From Candidatus Woesearchaeota archaeon (lineage in GTDB: Archaea > Nanobdellota > Nanobdellia > UBA10117 > ARS21), in assembly GCA_002725495.1 (NCBI GenBank), contig PBPJ01000054.1, positions 1-6,319 on the forward strand: DNA of 6,319 nt, written 5' to 3'. The notes under the pieces were generated by a model. That model made no database searches. It had not been told where the DNA came from and saw nothing but the letters and a program-made list of their open reading frames with translations. Each line of letters begins with the position of its first letter. The stretch's first letter is position 1. The position numbers and the translations under genes were made by a program. Positions 6,123 through 6,319 of the stretch are shown here, piece by piece.

Positions 6123-6147
6123 AAAAAAGGAGGGTGTGAACCCTCCT
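6123..6147 (-). terminator. Intrinsic terminator ending the upstream transcript
   Basis: On the minus strand AGGAGGGT and ACCCTCCT form a perfect 8-bp, GC-rich stem (6140-6147 with 6128-6135) around the 4-nt loop TCAC. A run of six T follows, whose first T can be shared with the stem. It follows the 48-aa gene's stop by 6 nt and ends directly against the ATG of the 58-aa gene. It should stop transcripts arriving from the right. Confidence 0.85.
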
Positions 6148-6176
6148 ATTATATCAATCATTATCTTGTTTGTAAA
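6148..6176 (-). promoter_or_regulatory. Near-consensus sigma70 promoter with extended -10
   Basis: The minus strand has TTTACA (-35, 5/6 match, 6171-6176), a 17-nt spacer, then TATAAT (-10, 6/6, 6148-6153) preceded by TGA, giving the extended -10 motif TGnTATAAT. Host RNA polymerase would start near 6139-6143, inside the first arm of the adjacent terminator. The -35 lies in the coding end of the 48-aa gene, and that gene's TGA stop provides the extended -10. It likely drives the 58- and 75-aa genes early in infection, and possibly the cassette. Confidence 0.75.
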
Positions 6177-6300
6177 GATCTTCTAATTTCTGTTTCTGAT
6201 CACTGAACTGTTTACTGTTCATATCAGATACATCAACGTACATCACTTCTTCACCAGGTTCAGGTGCTTCTGGATGTTTTCTTTTGATGGGTTCATTCAT
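6154..6300 (-). CDS. Small acidic hypothetical protein (48 aa, start uncertain)
   Basis: From ATG 6300 the frame gives MNEPIKRKHPEAPEPGEEVM, then YVDVSDMNSKQFSDQKQKLE and DLYKQDND, ending in TGA at 6154. It is polar, with a Pro/Glu-rich head and a helical Lys/Gln/Glu tail, and has no membrane segment. I do not recognise a domain. No Shine-Dalgarno precedes ATG 6300 and the frame is open to the window edge (QSINKA), so the true start could lie to the right and the gene could be partial. The terminator just after its stop marks it as the last gene of its operon, and its 3' end houses the next operon's promoter. Confidence 0.6.
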   Translation of the reverse strand: MNEPIKRKHPEAPEPGEEVMYVDVSDMNSKQFSDQKQKLEDLYKQDND

Positions 6301-6319
6301 TGCTTTATTAATTGATTGA

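Noticed and set aside
6123..6161. 13-residue N-terminal extension of the 58-aa protein from ATG 6161
   Set aside because: The extra codons are the terminator hairpin and T-run, and the promoter would start transcripts inside them. The 8-nt overlap with the upstream stop keeps it as a minor alternative only.

Overview
The window looks like part of a T4-like marine cyanophage (cyanomyovirus) genome. The reasons are as follows. All genes are packed head to tail on the minus strand with overlaps of a few bases. The base composition is AT-rich. Two T4-type late promoter boxes of the form NATAAATA sit at gene boundaries. The left-edge gene begins with an N-terminus (LGELALN-YDGKLY) that I recognise from cyanophage fibre/structural proteins. 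There is a free-standing Cys-containing HNH endonuclease, and a short membrane protein beginning MNKVWRIWAKALG that resembles small conserved cyanomyovirus proteins. This assignment rests on remembered family resemblance, not on a search.

Layout, read in the direction of transcription (right to left). At the right edge is a 48-residue acidic protein (stop at 6154). A near-consensus sigma70 promoter overlaps its 3' end, and a strong intrinsic terminator follows directly. Then come two overlapping small genes (58 and 75 aa, the second with one membrane helix) and a weakly supported overlapping small ORF. Next is a three-gene cassette (5648 down to 824): a GH130/GH43-type beta-propeller protein, a 620-aa protein with a TPR-like N-terminus followed by two FkbM-type methyltransferase domains, and a 661-aa FkbM - GT25 - FkbM fusion. 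The cassette genes are joined by an 8-nt overlap and by a 6-nt gap in which the Shine-Dalgarno lies inside the upstream gene's last codons, so they look translationally coupled. Past the cassette lie a late promoter box, the HNH gene, a second late promoter box, a 14-bp palindrome, and the 5' part of a fibre-like structural gene that runs off the left edge.

The cassette is the main point of interest. Two adjacent polypeptides carry four FkbM-type SAM methyltransferase modules and one GT25-like glycosyltransferase module, with a glycan-active-type propeller upstream, all immediately before a fibre gene. I infer a glycan-building and O-methylating pathway that either decorates virion fibres or alters the infected host's surface polysaccharide. 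Sampled blocks of the cassette are mostly poorer in GC (often 22-28%) than the flanking genes (about 37-47%), consistent with acquisition as an accessory island. No tRNA, CRISPR array or insertion sequence was seen, and no intergenic stretch exceeds 100 bases.
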